Below are positions 1-12,660 of a DNA stretch of 64,000 bases, in pieces (positions within the stretch are counted from its first letter, which is position 1; every line of letters starts with the position of its first letter). This DNA comes from Amoebidium appalachense (taxonomy: Eukaryota > Ichthyosporea), in NCBI GenBank assembly GCA_963693365.1, contig CAVNZM010000003.1, positions 496,001 through 560,000 on the forward strand, written 5' to 3'. The notes beneath the pieces are model-generated. The model was not told the origin of the DNA, made no database searches, and saw only the letters and a program-made list of their open reading frames with translations. A program made the position numbers and the translations under genes.

Positions 1-470
1 TTCCAGCGTGCACGCAGAAGTCACTTGAACAGAGCCCATCATCAGGGGAAGGAGGGGGGGGGGGGGGGGGGGGGAGGGGAGCTTCCGATTAGAATGTGTT
101 ACAGAGTGAGAAGTGCACATTCATAACGGAAAAAGGTGCAGAGTGAAAACTACACACAAAGAGTATTGGGGGCGGCAGGGGAGGGGGGGGGTTTGAATGC
201 GGAACACGGTACGAAGTACGCATACACGAAGGACACATGCAAAGGCAAACATTCAAGTATGCAACATAGCCATGCGCACAGTATGCGTCATAAGCAGAGC
301 CCATCCTCAGGGAGGGCCCAAGGCGGGGGAGGGGGGGGGGGGGGGGGGGTGGAGGGGCAAAACATGTTACAGAGTGCAAAGTACACAATTACAACGGACA
401 ACACAACGCAGGGTGTAAACAACATATAGAGAGCACGTGTCACAAGGTAAGGGTGGGTGGGTGGGTGGGT

Positions 471-506
<36 letters not shown>

Positions 507-937
507 AAGGGGATGGTTGGGTGTGGGCGAAAAAGCACACAGGTGTAGATCTTTATCTATGTTTGCTTGGCACGTTTTGATATAACGGCATGTCCCCAGG
601 ATTACTTTATAATGACACATTCTTGTTTTTTAAAAAGAAAACATGTGTAGCCAACACTTTTCTTTAAGCCGACATCGATATGACGTATAATTGGGCATTG
701 ATGCCACACAGGGATATAGGCAGAAATAGACCTTTAAAACATTGTAGTGGAGTGGGCGATTGCTGTGTGTGAGTGCAAAAAGAAGAAGCACATCTAAACT
801 TGGGAGGGATCTCCTATCAAGTTGTCTTGGTTGCTGTTTCACTATCCCTTTGCCCGCCCCATGTGCTTGTCCCTTTAAGTTTTCTGTTTCCGTACAACCC
901 TCCCCCCCCCCCCCCCTTCCTCCCCTCCCCCCTTCTC

Positions 938-970
<33 letters not shown>

Positions 971-1011
971 ACCCACCCACCCAGCAAAACCACGCACACA
1001 CATACACACGT

Positions 1012-1087
<76 letters not shown>

Positions 1088-1531
1088 CACATGTCTACCC
1101 AAAGCCCGCTTACTGGTGGAAGAGAAGGGAAGAAAGAAAGGACGGGAGGGAAGAAAGGAAGGAACGAGGAGGGGGGAATGGGGGGAAAGGTGAGATGACG
1201 TCAGGTTTACGTCAAGTTGAAACCAGAGTATATGGTGGGCTTTGCCTCTATCATGTAACTCCCTTGTTTAGCAATTGCTTCATTGACATATAAATGTATT
1301 CTCGGGAAACAAAAACATAGACGATCATTATGAGATACATAGGTAGGCGAAAGGATGGGCCACTTACATACTGTATGGCGGAGGCGAGCGGGCGATGGGT
1401 GGAGGTAGAGATAGTGTGGTAGTGTTAGTGTTGGAAATCGGGCAGACACAAGGCAGAAAGCATAAACACACTGGCATATTTGGTAATGTATTGGACCTGG
1501 TTTTTGCGTGCAATTAAATTTTGAGTGTAGA

Positions 1532-1569
<38 letters not shown>

Positions 1570-1861
1570 ACACGTACCCCTGCACCTCTCTCTTCGATTT
1601 TCGACTATAATCTACACGATTGTTGCCATTCCATGCCGGGATGCAAACCCAGATATGCATGAAGTACTCGTAAAACATAAGAGAGAGAGGAAGGAGGGGG
1701 GAGGAAGGAGGAGGAGGGGGTGGGTGGGTGGGTGGTGGGGGGGGGGGGGGACACAATGTGGTGCATGCACAATAACGCAATAACTGTTATCAGTTTCAAA
1801 CGGCTCACCGTAGTTTGAACACGCAAAAGAAACAAAAGATAGTAAGTTTTTTTTTTTTTTT

Positions 1862-1907
<46 letters not shown>

Positions 1908-2063
1908 TAATGAATCAGGGGATAGGCAGCAGATTCCAGGTGATGACGCCAGAAACTTACCCCCTGTGGAAAACACCAAAACCGTCAGTTTAAATAGCCC
2001 TCACCCTCCCCCCCCCCCCCCCCCCTCCCCCTGCTCACTTCATGTGCCCTCCCTCCATCAACG

Positions 2064-2096
<33 letters not shown>

Positions 2097-2333
2097 TTTA
2101 ATGGAACACATCTCTGACTACCACCCTTAAACCCTTCATAGACATCGACACTGACCACTCCATGGGGGGACTGGGAGAGAGGGAGAAAGAGAAAGCAGGG
2201 GGGATGGGTCGGGGGGAGTGGGGAGGGGGGGGGGGGGGGGGGAGGATGGGAGAAAGAGAGTTCGATTTTCGTTTTTGTTGTTGTTGTTTGTGCGCGCGCG
2301 TGTGTGTTTGTGTCTGTGTGTGTGTGTGTGTTT

Positions 2334-2372
<39 letters not shown>

Positions 2373-2880
2373 TGTGTGTTTGGGGGGGGGGGCGGTGGGA
2401 GGGGGAGCGGGGGTATATGTTGCTAGAATTAGCTAATATAAAATTATTGTTTGAATGCCGAAATGGGATCAAGAGACCAAGAGTGCGCATTCTTTACAAT
2501 TGCATACAGGAATCCGACGTCTAATGTGCTGGTTTACATAGCACAAGAACAGACATTCATGGCATGGTTGTTACACATGGGCCATGGGCAGTTCTAGTTA
2601 TTTCCTATCAACACACACACACACACACACATACATCCACACACACATACACACACGCGCGCGTGCACACGAACCTCCTCCCCTCCCCCCCCCCTCCCCC
2701 CCCCCCCACACACACACAAATACGCACACACAAGCACGGCGCGCGTGCACCCGCGCGCACACACACACACACACCTACCTACGAATGCACGAGCACACTC
2801 CAACACACACACACCAACCCACCTCTCCTATCCTCCCACCAACTCCACTTACACCAACAATTAGCCCAGATATCACTCAC
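1..2880. other. low-complexity spacer at left edge; no gene resolved
   Basis: This stretch holds long G and C tracts (about 340-350, 470-505, 910-970, 1533-1567, 1873-1906, 2065-2096), a (CA)n tract at 1015-1081, a (GT)n tract at 2300-2380 and several reverse-strand copies of the dispersed SINE-like repeat (1-60, 90-180, 190-327, 355-430). It may contain the remaining exons of the minus-strand ankyrin-type gene to its right, but I could not identify any convincing exon. A perfect TGACGTCA lies at 1196-1203. Confidence 0.6.
191..327 (-). repeat. SINE-like dispersed repeat, near-full copy
   Basis: Read on the minus strand this segment closely matches the units at 17911-18086 and 31035-31218. 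They share the head GAGGATGGGCTCTGC, the middle piece TTTGCCTTTGCATGTGTCC and the end CGCATTCAAAC followed by a C tract (seen here as the G tract at 182-191). Adjacent reverse-strand segments at 1-60, 90-180 and 355-430 look like older, partial relatives. Confidence 0.75.
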
Positions 2881-5501
2881 CGTGAATTGGTCCTGGCAAG
2901 AACAACACGTTCCACGTTGCCGTAAGCAGAGGGAGGGCAGGAGAAACACGTTAGGCCCAACCACAAAATATGCTAACCCTCCCCCCCCCCCCCTTCCCTT
3001 CTGCCTTTATTCCTCCATTGTCGACACCCCACCCCTCACCCTCTCCTGTTCACATGCACACTGAATACCCCCTCCCCCCCTCAACCCGCCCCCCCCCCCC
3101 CCACCCCTTCCCCCCGACTCCACCTTTCAAAAACATACCGCTTACAACTTTGTCCCTGCCCCCTTTTCTCTCCGACTGCTGCCCACTCTCCCCTCCGCTC
3201 CCCCCCCCCCCTCCAAACCCCCCCTCCCCCCTCATGCACGTTAGTGTGTGTGTGATCGTTTGTGTGTGTGTGCACATGTGCAATTTGGGTATACCATGTG
3301 ATTTAGGTGTGTATATGTGGATGTGTGGGTGTGCGTGTGTGTATGTGTGTGCGTGTGTGTGTGTGTGCGTGCTTGTGTTTGTGTGCGTGTGTATGTGTGT
3401 GTGGACGGGTGTACTGTGTGTGTGTTTGTGTGTTTGTGTGTGTGTGTATGTGTGCGCGCGAACGCGCGCGCGTGTTTGTGTGGGTGTGGGTGCACGCACA
3501 AGTCTGTGGCATCTAACTATCTCCGCACAAAAGCACACATGGATGATCACGTGCACGCATGAGCAAAAACGTACACACATCAGCTGTGTGTGTGTGTCAT
3601 ATATGCAGATGCGCAGCTTATGCACACACACGTGCCAGCACAATCTTCCACAGTGCACGTGCACCTACACGACACAGGCCAACTCAGTGTGTGCATGCAC
3701 GTGCACACATGGGTCAGTGAATTTTGTGCATGTACGTGCACACACATAAGCAATTGATTGTGCACGTGCACACACATAAGCAATTGATTGTGCACGTGCA
3801 CACACATAAGCAATTGATTGTGCACGTGCACACACATAAGTTAGTGCATTGTGTGCATGTACGTGCACACACATACACAACTGATTATGCACGTGCACAC
3901 ACGCATGCCAGCACAGTCTCCCACCGTGCACGTGCACACGCATAAGCCAATCCACTGTGTGCAGGCACGTGCAGCCATTCAGCACCCAGCCGACCTTCGT
4001 CCACACGATGTCGTCTGAGCGCTGAATGGCTTTCTTCACTGTCGCTACATCCCCCTTGGCAGCCGCAGCTAGAAACCTCCGCTCATCCTAATTTTATTTG
4101 TTTGGTTTTTTTTTGTTTGGGGTTTTCAGGATAAAGGGGGAGTGGGGGGGGGGGGGGAGGGGGGAGGGGGGGGGGGGGGGAGGGGGGGAGGTGGGGGGGG
4201 GAGGGGGGGGGGGGGGGGGGGGCAGGAGCTGTTGGAGAAGGGCGACAGAGTTGGGAGAAGTGAAGGGGGGAAATCTCGGTGAAGGAGGGGTCGGTTTAGG
4301 TGGTGGTGGTGGTGGGGTGTGTGTGTGTGTGTTTGGAAGGGGGAGGGGGGGGGGGGGGGGGGGGGAGGGGGGAAGGGGGGCAATAAGCAAATGTATTTGC
4401 ACAATACACCAGATTAGAGAATCCTTAGCAACTGCACAATGCTAAACTGTAGATAGGGAGGGAGGAAGTCAGTGTATGCACGTGGGGGAGGGCAGGGGGG
4501 AGGGGAGGGGGGGGGGAGGCTTGGAATATGCAAACATACACGGTATGATGAGTATGGAAAACTGTCAGATCCAAGAAACAGGCAGGAGCGAGACGCTATT
4601 TCAGAGGATGGAGATAAAACCTAGCAGAAAAGATGTACCATCGACCGTGCGTATAACGAGTATGAGATCTGTGTGTTTTGTGTACAGCATTAAGATTGAC
4701 TGTGTGTGTGTGTGTGTGTGCGTGTTTATACGGTTAGAGTGCAAAAACTGGATTATGAGCAGTGTTATGAAATGCTGACTAGTCTACCAGAGAACAAGCA
4801 AGACTGAAAAGGTGAGACTTGGGGGAGTGTCTTTACCCACCTTGGTTGTGCCGTCTTTCTTAACTTTCTCTGCACATCGAACATGTCAGTGTTTCGAAGA
4901 AACAAAACAAGAAGTAAGTGTTTTCTTCCGCTAATAAAAAGGGGGCTGCCATTCCGGAAAGGGGGTAGAGATGAGAGAGTGAAGGGGATCGAGGTTAAGG
5001 GGGAGGGGTGTATGGGATGTTGGGGGGGGGGGGGGGGGAGGGGGGGGGGGGGGGGGGCTGGGAAAGGGGGGAGGAGGAAGAGGGGGAGAGGGGGGGGGGG
5101 GGGGGGTATTGTAAAACAAAGGTTGACACAGAGAACTTGGTTACATAGTGAGCACAACCCCTATCTTTGCTGAAGCCAGTGACCAGTAACCACGGCTGCT
5201 AAAACTGTCCTTTTGCTTCAAACATAAACTTGTAGCTAACAGATGATAGGAAAAAAAAACTGCTGGGGAAGAGGTGGATGAGGGGGAGCTGCGGATTTGT
5301 GAAAGATTGAGCGCCAAATTGGGTAGAAAAAGGCACAGCAACATAGCATGCGGGATCTGGTGAGCACACGAGAAAAAAAAAAAACAGGAAACGGGAAGGT
5401 GGTCCAAGAAAGACTAGGCTCAGAAACTATGTCTCACAGACGCTACCTTGGTTTCGTTGGGCCTTCTGTAGCTTCTGGATGTTGTGGGCTACACCACCCA
5501 T
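2881..5501 (-). CDS. ankyrin-type protein, N-terminal exons (partial)
   Basis: Three exons join in frame: 5447-5501, 4841-4869 and 3986-4087, all with GT-AG borders. Exon 1 has an acceptor ten bases before the ATG, implying a 5' UTR intron. The product starts [18 protein letters not shown], continues [10 protein letters not shown], then gives [20 protein letters not shown]. The [17 protein letters not shown] segment has the helix pattern of an ankyrin repeat; the basic N-terminus resembles nothing I can name. A possible 12-nt microexon at 2881-2892, flanked by a pyrimidine-rich acceptor and a GTGAGT donor, would add DQFT in phase 0. No further exon was recognised, so the gene is either partial here or continues beyond the left edge. 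It lies in tandem with NIP7, about 1.3 kb downstream of the NIP7 stop. Exons 1-3 are well supported by phase; the family is inferred from one repeat only. Confidence 0.55.
3726..3960. repeat. 30-bp minisatellite carrying GTGCACGTGCAC palindromes
   Basis: Near-identical 30-bp units (GTGCACGTGCACACACATAA followed by GCAATTGATT) repeat in tandem at 3730-3840, then decay into variant units to about 3960. Each unit contains the 12-bp palindrome or a one-base variant of it. The array sits in the intron just downstream of exon 3 of the ankyrin-type gene. Confidence 0.85.
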
Positions 5502-5511
5502 TTTTCTTTCC

Positions 5512-6494
5512 CTGTTGAAAGACAGAGATGAGAAGTCGTGTTTGGAAAAAGCTCAACCTGAACAAGAACCCAAGGGATGACTTACTGCGTCTTCTTCCCC
5601 AGGCATGTTGGCGTTTGGTAACCCTGGGTGTTTTTTCTGCTAAAGAATGTGTTATTTATTCTCTCTCTTCAACAAACCCTGGCTTTCGCACCAAGTTCAT
5701 ACAGTTACCAGAGACCTACTATAATAGATCCTAAGTGATTCGACCAAGAGATCTAGATTGATGGGAGTTTGGCTGAGCAGTGTTTGGCTCAAACAGCGTC
5801 ACGTATTTTTCCGCTTCACCGCCTTCTACACTTTAAGTAATGTGCAAGCTCTTTCTCTTTGTGCTAACCCTAACATCTCAGCCTAAAGTTTCCGAAATAG
5901 CCAGGCTGAGAGTTTCTAACTTTTCAGAGTCCCGCGAGTTTGCTGTGCAGTGTGTTGAGAAACTTGCCGGCTGGCATGGTGCGCCGTAAACCAATCATAT
6001 TGCTACAAACAATAATAGCCATATATGGCATGTATTTCTAGCATGATGACGTCACTAATATACTAATATTAGTACGATGATGCCTTACAATGGGTTTTGG
6101 AACAGGAGAGGAAGACCCGGGGGGAGCGGGGGGAGGGGGGGGGGGGGGGGAGGGGGGGGGGAGGGGGGGACATTCGTGGTGCGCGCGCAATCGCCTTGGG
6201 CGCGCCGACAACAAAAAAGGTATATAATGTTGCTTCTCTGTAACAATCGTGTACTTGTATATATTTCTCATCACATATTCATCAGGCTACACTGTAGCAC
6301 CTGACAGGCAGAATTGGAATACTGGTGTCAATTTGTGTATGATAATTCCTTTAGAATAATAGCCCCCCCCCCCCCTCCTCCCACAGAAAAACATACAACC
6401 CCCCCTCCCCCCCCACCACCACCCACGCCAACACACACATTATGATCAAACCCCCCCCCCCCCCCCCATCCCCTACACACACATACCGTCACAG

Positions 6495-6548
<54 letters not shown>

Positions 6549-6788
6549 CAGGACATTGCACACGAACACATGCCCTCCTAAGGTTTGACACCTGTAGTCA
6601 GAATACAGAAAACCACGCAGGGCGAAAAGGTTATCCAAACAGCAAAGCTGTGTACGTAGTACATAAAAAACCCTATCGATTCAATCAATTCGTGTGCAGC
6701 TCATTTTTTTATCTATCCTCCCAGCATAACCCATGCCAAATCCCTATTCAACAGGGCCAGGGTTTCTATAGCCCGCCTTGCACAAGTC
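5512..6788. other. intergenic region between NIP7 3' end and the ankyrin-type gene
   Basis: Mostly unique sequence with few microsatellites from 5520 to 6100. It contains a perfect TGACGTCA at 6047-6054 and an AT-rich imperfect palindrome (ACTAATATACTAATATTAGT) beside it, about 550 bp upstream of the ankyrin-type start, which could be its promoter. G tracts (6130-6170), C tracts (6362-6470) and a (CA)n tract (6497-6546) occupy the rest. I see no coding exon. Confidence 0.5.
6047..6054. promoter_or_regulatory. CRE/ATF-type palindrome TGACGTCA
   Basis: Perfect 8-bp palindrome in the unique region upstream of the minus-strand ankyrin-type gene. The same octamer occurs at 1196, 10074, 12060, 12101 and 50453. 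The role is inferred from the known bZIP (CREB/ATF) recognition sequence. Confidence 0.4.
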
Positions 6789-7731
6789 TTATGTAAGGGT
6801 GTCCTCCTGGCGCAGATACTCTCCGATATCTGATTGGTGGTAGGCCACTATTGCCGTGGGCTCCAGCTTGCGGCATTGTGCCGTACTGTGTGCAGAAACA
6901 CCGAAACCCTATTGGACAGAAGCACACCCAATCAGAAAGGGTGACACGGGCAAAAGTGGTACAGTCTAATAAGTTCATAAGGCAATTCCTAATCCGTGCA
7001 GCTAGGGGCGGGGGACCGGAGAAGAGAAGGGGGGTGGAGATGGGGGGAGAAGGGGCGAGAGGGGGGAGGGACAAACGGACATTGTGTGTGTGCGCGGGTG
7101 CGTGCATCAGTGTGCTGGGTGTGCATGCGTGTGCTGTGTGGGTAGGTGGCGGGTGACAGGGGGAGGGAGTACCTCCGTAGGTGTGTATGACCCAGCGTAC
7201 TTGTGTGTTCAGAGGATGACCGTGCACACTAACGCCTAGCTCTACTCGCAACCTCCCACCCCCCCCCTCCCCCCCCCACCCCCCCCCTGCCTCTCTTCCT
7301 CTTACTTTACTATAATGCAACCTTCCATGCTTTTTTGTTCGATTATTAGACGTGTGTGACTAGGTGTGCGGGTTTCGCGTGAGGATAAAGGGCTTAAAAG
7401 CCTTCTTTCTTTTTTTTTTTTTTGGGGGGGGGGGGGGGAGGGGGGAGGGGGGAGATGGACGAATGAGTAGGCTTCTAAAGACAAAACACACTATGTTGCC
7501 AAATAAAAAAAATAATAAAAAGGGGGGGGAGGGGGGGGGGGGGGGGGGGGGGAGGGGGTTGTTACCAGTGGGATATCTGCCATTGAGTAAATGACTACAC
7601 CGGCATGTCTGCATGGTAAAAATGCGTGTCAGTTCATAGCACGTCATAATGTATATCAGTCTATCACCTCCCTTTCCCCCACAAACCCCACCAGCACCAC
7701 GACAAAAAGGAGGGAATGGGGGGAAGAAGGG

Positions 7732-7775
<44 letters not shown>

Positions 7776-8064
7776 GAGAAACCACACAGCTCCTACTGCC
7801 GTCTCTGTGGTGCCTCCCTCGGAACTACCACTACTCAAACACCGAACTCCAAAAAACATCTAAACACTCAAAATATCTTTCCATGCCAAGTCCGAGGATG
7901 GAATAGTTTCACTACACAGCTGGTCGTGTCAGTTGTAGCATGACATTCCATCCAAAAAATGACACAAAAGACATCAGTACTGGCTGGGTGGCTTGGTGGG
8001 TGTGGTTTTTTCTTTTTTTTTTGTTTGTTTGTTTGTTTGTTTGTTTGTTTTTTTGTTTGTTTGT

Positions 8065-8099
<35 letters not shown>

Positions 8100-8506
8100 A
8101 GGTTTCGAGGCACACCACATTTCAGAACTCAGTCTTACAGGGAAAAAACCGCGTAAATCTGAAAAGCATACAAACGAGTATGCAAAAGATAGGGGTGTGT
8201 GGGTGGGTAAGAGGAGAGGGGATGGGGGGAGATGGTGTTACAGATACAAGTAAACATTCATGCCGTACGAGACAGTGGATTATGTGCAAAGCATACACAA
8301 AGAACACAAAGAATATTCATTATGTGCCCGGGGGGGGGGGGGGGGGGGGGGGGGAGCGGGGGGAGTGGAGAGAGGGAGGGTCATACTGGTCTGTGTTTTC
8401 TGTAATACGGCCGAGGCCGGACTTGAGCACGTGATTGCCGTAGAGGAAGGACTGCTCGGCATTGGGCTTGACCCACACCTTGTTCTGTGTGTGTGTGTGT
8501 GGGTGT

Positions 8507-8563
<57 letters not shown>

Positions 8564-8599
8564 GGGGGGACGGGGGACGGGGGAGCAAGCATGTATGTT

Positions 8600-8635
<36 letters not shown>

Positions 8636-9037
8636 CGTGTGTACTTATGTGTGTCTGTGTACGTGTGTACGTCTACACAAACACACACACACACACATGT
8701 AAACGTGTGTGTGTTGTGTGTGTGTGTGTGTGTAGTATGTGCACTGATGAATAGGAAAGAAGATAGGGGGGGGATCAGTTATCGGCTCAAGAAAACCATG
8801 CAGAATACACACGTCCTGCGACAAAACAGCAACAAGTAAAAGAGGGACCTTTCGATCTCTGACACACACACACACACACACACACAGACACACACACACC
8901 ACAGACACATGAGATTCGTGCCCATCTCACTACCCAGGCAACCAACCTTTCCATCCGCCAACACGCCAACCCCCCCACCCCCACCCCCCCCAAAGCGCTC
9001 CCTCCCTACCTCCCTACCTCCACCCCCTCAAAGTCGT

Positions 9038-9073
<36 letters not shown>

Positions 9074-10500
9074 TTGCATACTGGGCCAGCAAATCCAGTG
9101 CCGTCACTTGCAGATGGAACTTGCCACTGTGGTTACAATTAATGAGTGGATGGGATTGGTGGGTTACACACAGAATAAAGTTAGGCCGCCACATTATCAT
9201 GGGTGTTTTGTAAGATAGCTGTGCTTAGGCTAGGGGTGGTTGTGTGCACGTGCGCGCGTGTGTGTGTGTGTGTGTGTGTTTGTGTGTCTGAGTGGTGGGA
9301 TGGGGTGGGGTCCTGTGTGTGTGTGTGTGGGAGGGGGGGGTGGGGGGGTGCAGAGACAGACACAATACCCACGAAAGGCTTCTTGCCTATCCAAACACAG
9401 ATATGCACATTCCCTTCCCCCTCCCCCCTCCAGCCCCCTTCCCCTCGGCGCGGTGCCCTGATGCTACTAAGTTTAAAGGAAGGGTACAAACTTGGCTTCT
9501 AAATCAAAAGCAGTGCGGGATCAATACTCCCTCCCTGTCCGCTCCCCCCCCCCCCCCCGCCCCCCTTCCCTTTGCCCCCGGCCGCCCACACAGACAACAT
9601 ACAGCCATCAACGCATCCCTGGCACACACTGCCATCTGTTGAAACGACTCCCCCACTCCCCTCCTCCCCCTTCTCCCCCCCCCTTCTCCCCCTGGCGCGC
9701 ACATATCCAGCACCCGTATGGCAGAGGTTACCATGAAAGATAACTGGCTCCTTTACCCCTCCCCCCCCCCCCCCCCTCCCCCCTCCAAAGACACACACAC
9801 GCACGCGCGCGTTTGCACACGCTCGCACACACACACACACACAAAAAAAAAAAAACACCCCCAATCACCGCAACAACCAGTCACACACACACACATACAT
9901 ACACACACACACACACAATGCCCACCCACACGTCGATTCTTCAGCCGTACAAAGAATTCGACAGAAACAACCAGAACCCTCTTCTCTTATCCACACGTAC
10001 CTGTGTGTGAACTTGCCAATGCACGTTCCGAGGGAGCAGAGGTTGTCCCGTGCCACGTTGGTGGCTTTAAGCATGACGTCACCACTGCCATATATGTCAG
10101 TTGCCTTATTTGGAACATCACGTGATGGAAAGACCCATGCTCATGGGGACGGGGAAATTTAAGGTCGGGGGTATAGGAGAACGGAAGACGGGTCACAGAC
10201 AGAGAGAGGGGAGGGGGGAGGGGGGGACCGGGGGGCCGGGGGAAGGGGGGGGAGGAGATAATGCGAGCGAGGAACATGCACAGCATGAGGAAGGACTGCA
10301 GGGAAAAGTGTGTGTGGGGCGTATCCTCATACATATATATGCATGTATGCTTGTGTGCTCGAACAGGAATATGGAATTGGGCAAGTGCGTGTGGGGATGC
10401 GAGGGGAGAGGGAAAGAGTAGGCAGGTCGTGTGTCAGTGATTATGTGTGTTCGTGTGTGTGCGTGTGTTCGTGTGTGTGTGTGTGTGTGCCTGTGTGTGT

Positions 10501-10550
<50 letters not shown>

Positions 10551-10704
10551 CACGTACTGTACATAGTAGACTCTGTCCTTGTGTAACCTAAACACATAGT
10601 TGCCGTCCGGCCTGTCAATCAAAAACTTGATGTTGGATCCAATGCTGCAAAGAAGGGGAAAGGGAAAGAAGTTAGTTGGCAGTATCAAACCAGAACCAAA
10701 AGTG

Positions 10705-10740
<36 letters not shown>

Positions 10741-11677
10741 GGGCTAAAGGGCACTCGGAAGCCGGGAAGGGTTGAGGGGTTTCTATGCGGGTCCTCCGGG
10801 AAAAGGGGTACGGGGGGGGGAGGGGGGGGGGGTTCTTCGTAGGTATTAGAAGGTCCAACGACATATTGCTGGTGGTAGCCAGGGCAGAAAGGCACGGGAG
10901 AGAGAGGCATAATCGGGGAAGGAGAATGGGAGAGGCAGCCTGACGGGATGAGGTGGGGCGGGGTGGGGTGGGGTGGGGATGTGTGTGTGTGTTTGGGGGG
11001 GGGGGGGGGGGGGTGAATGCGGAACACGGTACGAAGTGCACATACACGACGAGAAGCATGGTGCAGGACACATGCAAAGGCAAACATTCAAGTGAGGGCA
11101 GAAGTGGACATGAGAGCGAGGAGAAACAGCGCCGTGGATGACAGACATGTCGAGTAAACATCAGCGAGGAGGAATGTTATGAAGTTAAGTAGCAAGTGTT
11201 TCCGTGTGTGTGCACGTATATGCATGTGTGCCTACATAGTGGTGACATTTTTGTGTGGGTCTGCAAGTTGTATTAGTGTACCCTGGACCCATTGGGGAGG
11301 AGGGGGCGGCGGAGGAGGGAGGGAAGGAGAGGGGGGAGTAGGCCGGGGGGGGGGGGGGGGACACTTCCTAGAAAAACCTCTCCATACCAACACACGGCCA
11401 CAAAACACTCGAGCCTTTCAGAGACACTGAAGTTTCACACCCCACATTGGCAACCTTCAGAACAGTAAATCTATGCACCTCGTTGACAAAGGCATATACA
11501 CGTGCACACACGCGAACAGGCAAACACACACACACACACACATACACTCCCCTATGTCTTCCTACCCTCCCAACCTGCATACACTTCCCTCCGTCTTCTT
11601 CACCGCCCGACCCGCACTTACTATTTGCTAAGTTTCTCAAACACAGCCTGTGTCTCCTTTTCCGTGAGGGGCCGCAT
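6789..11677 (-). CDS. NIP7: 60S ribosome subunit biogenesis protein NIP7
   Basis: Complete gene of seven coding exons: 11622-11677, 10558-10644, 10001-10084, 9072-9126, 8387-8484, 7566-7608 and 6789-6908. All junctions are GT-AG and the phases add up to exactly 180 residues plus stop, the length of human NIP7. Landmark blocks are [108 protein letters not shown] and [19 protein letters not shown]7 is a nucleolar RNA-binding factor with an N-terminal pre-PUA domain (about 1-90) and a C-terminal PUA domain (about 95-170); it is needed for 27S pre-rRNA processing and 60S maturation. The gene is divergent from the ARID4-like gene, with a shared spacer at 11678-12660. TGACGTCA at 10074-10081 falls inside coding exon 3 and is probably incidental. 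Confidence 0.97.
10996..11098 (-). repeat. SINE-like dispersed repeat, partial copy
   Basis: Minus-strand copy of the family: GCATTC end, TACTTCGTACCGTGTTCC block and TTTGCCTTTGCATGTGTCC block, with the C tract seen as the G run at 10996-11013. It carries the CTGCACCATGCTTCTC variant shared with the copy at 31035-31218 but absent from the copies at 191 and 17911. The head of the unit is missing. It lies in NIP7 intron 1. Confidence 0.7.
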
Positions 11678-12660
11678 TCTGCTTTACCAGACCCTTGTCT
11701 AAGGTCACACTTAAAGTTAATCACTTTCTGGTCTTACCCTACAGTTTTAACCTTGTGCTCACTCAACCTATCAAGTATAAAGCCAACGAGTGAAGACCTA
11801 TGCCGTCACCGCCGAGCGTGTGATGTTAGCTAATCCTTATTTTATACATAGACGGAAAGTACGGGAACTAATGAAACCGTTAATTTGGAAAAATAATAAC
11901 GCTAACTTTTACACGAAGTCTTCATCCCATAAGTACTCAAGGCATTGTAACAGAATTTGTAACACAGACATGAAACAAACACATGTACACGTGCTTGTGT
12001 GCATCGGAAGCCTGATGTCGCAAACACCCCATTACGTCATCTAACCGTCATCGGCCCTATGACGTCACGGGAATAAATGCGAATAATTTGTTAAGTCAAA
12101 TGACGTCACATGCAAAAATGCGAATATTCGCCTCATCTTGTGACGGTTATTTGTGTGCCGTTTGAAAACGTAGACCGTTATAACTGCAACGAAGCACGAG
12201 ACTTGGTCTAAAAAACGAAAAGCACGTTCGGGAGAAAACGTAAAACGATCACAGAGAATTTGAATTTCAGAAGCGGCGTAAAGCACAGTTTGAGTTTTAT
12301 ATAGAGCTTGCTCGTTACTTGCAGGAACACTGGAAGCGGTGGGGGCTTGGTTGTTTTTACAGCGTCGTTAGAAAAACGTCTCTGTTTACTTAACCTTTCT
12401 TCGTTAGCTGAAAGCCAACCGAAAACGTTAGCATACAACGCAGTAGTTGCTTACGTCTAGCGCAGAAAGCGCTCATGGTTTGTGCTATTGTCTGTGGGTC
12501 ATTTACGCGCATAGTTTCTGTTTGACAGTAATTGTAAGCAAAGAACGAAGCACGCATTTTAAGATTCTCGTTTCTTCGAAAGGAACCGGTAGTTTTTCTG
12601 GCTGCCGCGTTGCTTTTGACACGAAAAACAAGATGAGACCGACCCTGCGTCGTGGCTGGT
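11678..12660. promoter_or_regulatory. shared spacer (putative bidirectional promoter) of NIP7 and the ARID4-like gene
   Basis: About 1 kb of unique sequence without long microsatellites between two divergent genes. It carries exact TGACGTCA sites at 12060-12067 and 12101-12108 and a TTACGTCA near 12031. A donor-like G|GTAGGT near 12657 could end a non-coding first exon of the ARID4-like gene, whose first coding exon starts at an acceptor three bases before its ATG. The position between the genes and the sites are seen; promoter activity is inferred. Confidence 0.5.
12060..12108. promoter_or_regulatory. paired TGACGTCA sites
   Basis: Two exact copies of the CREB/ATF-type octamer, 41 bp apart start to start, in the NIP7/ARID4-like spacer. 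Two copies so close in unique sequence are unlikely by chance. Confidence 0.5.

Noticed and set aside
1605-1979. Minus-strand frame with FLASSPGIC as an ankyrin gene exon
   Set aside because: The acceptor-like CCACAG is followed directly by GGGGTAAG, and the downstream frame is mostly Pro from C tracts; there is no ankyrin pattern.
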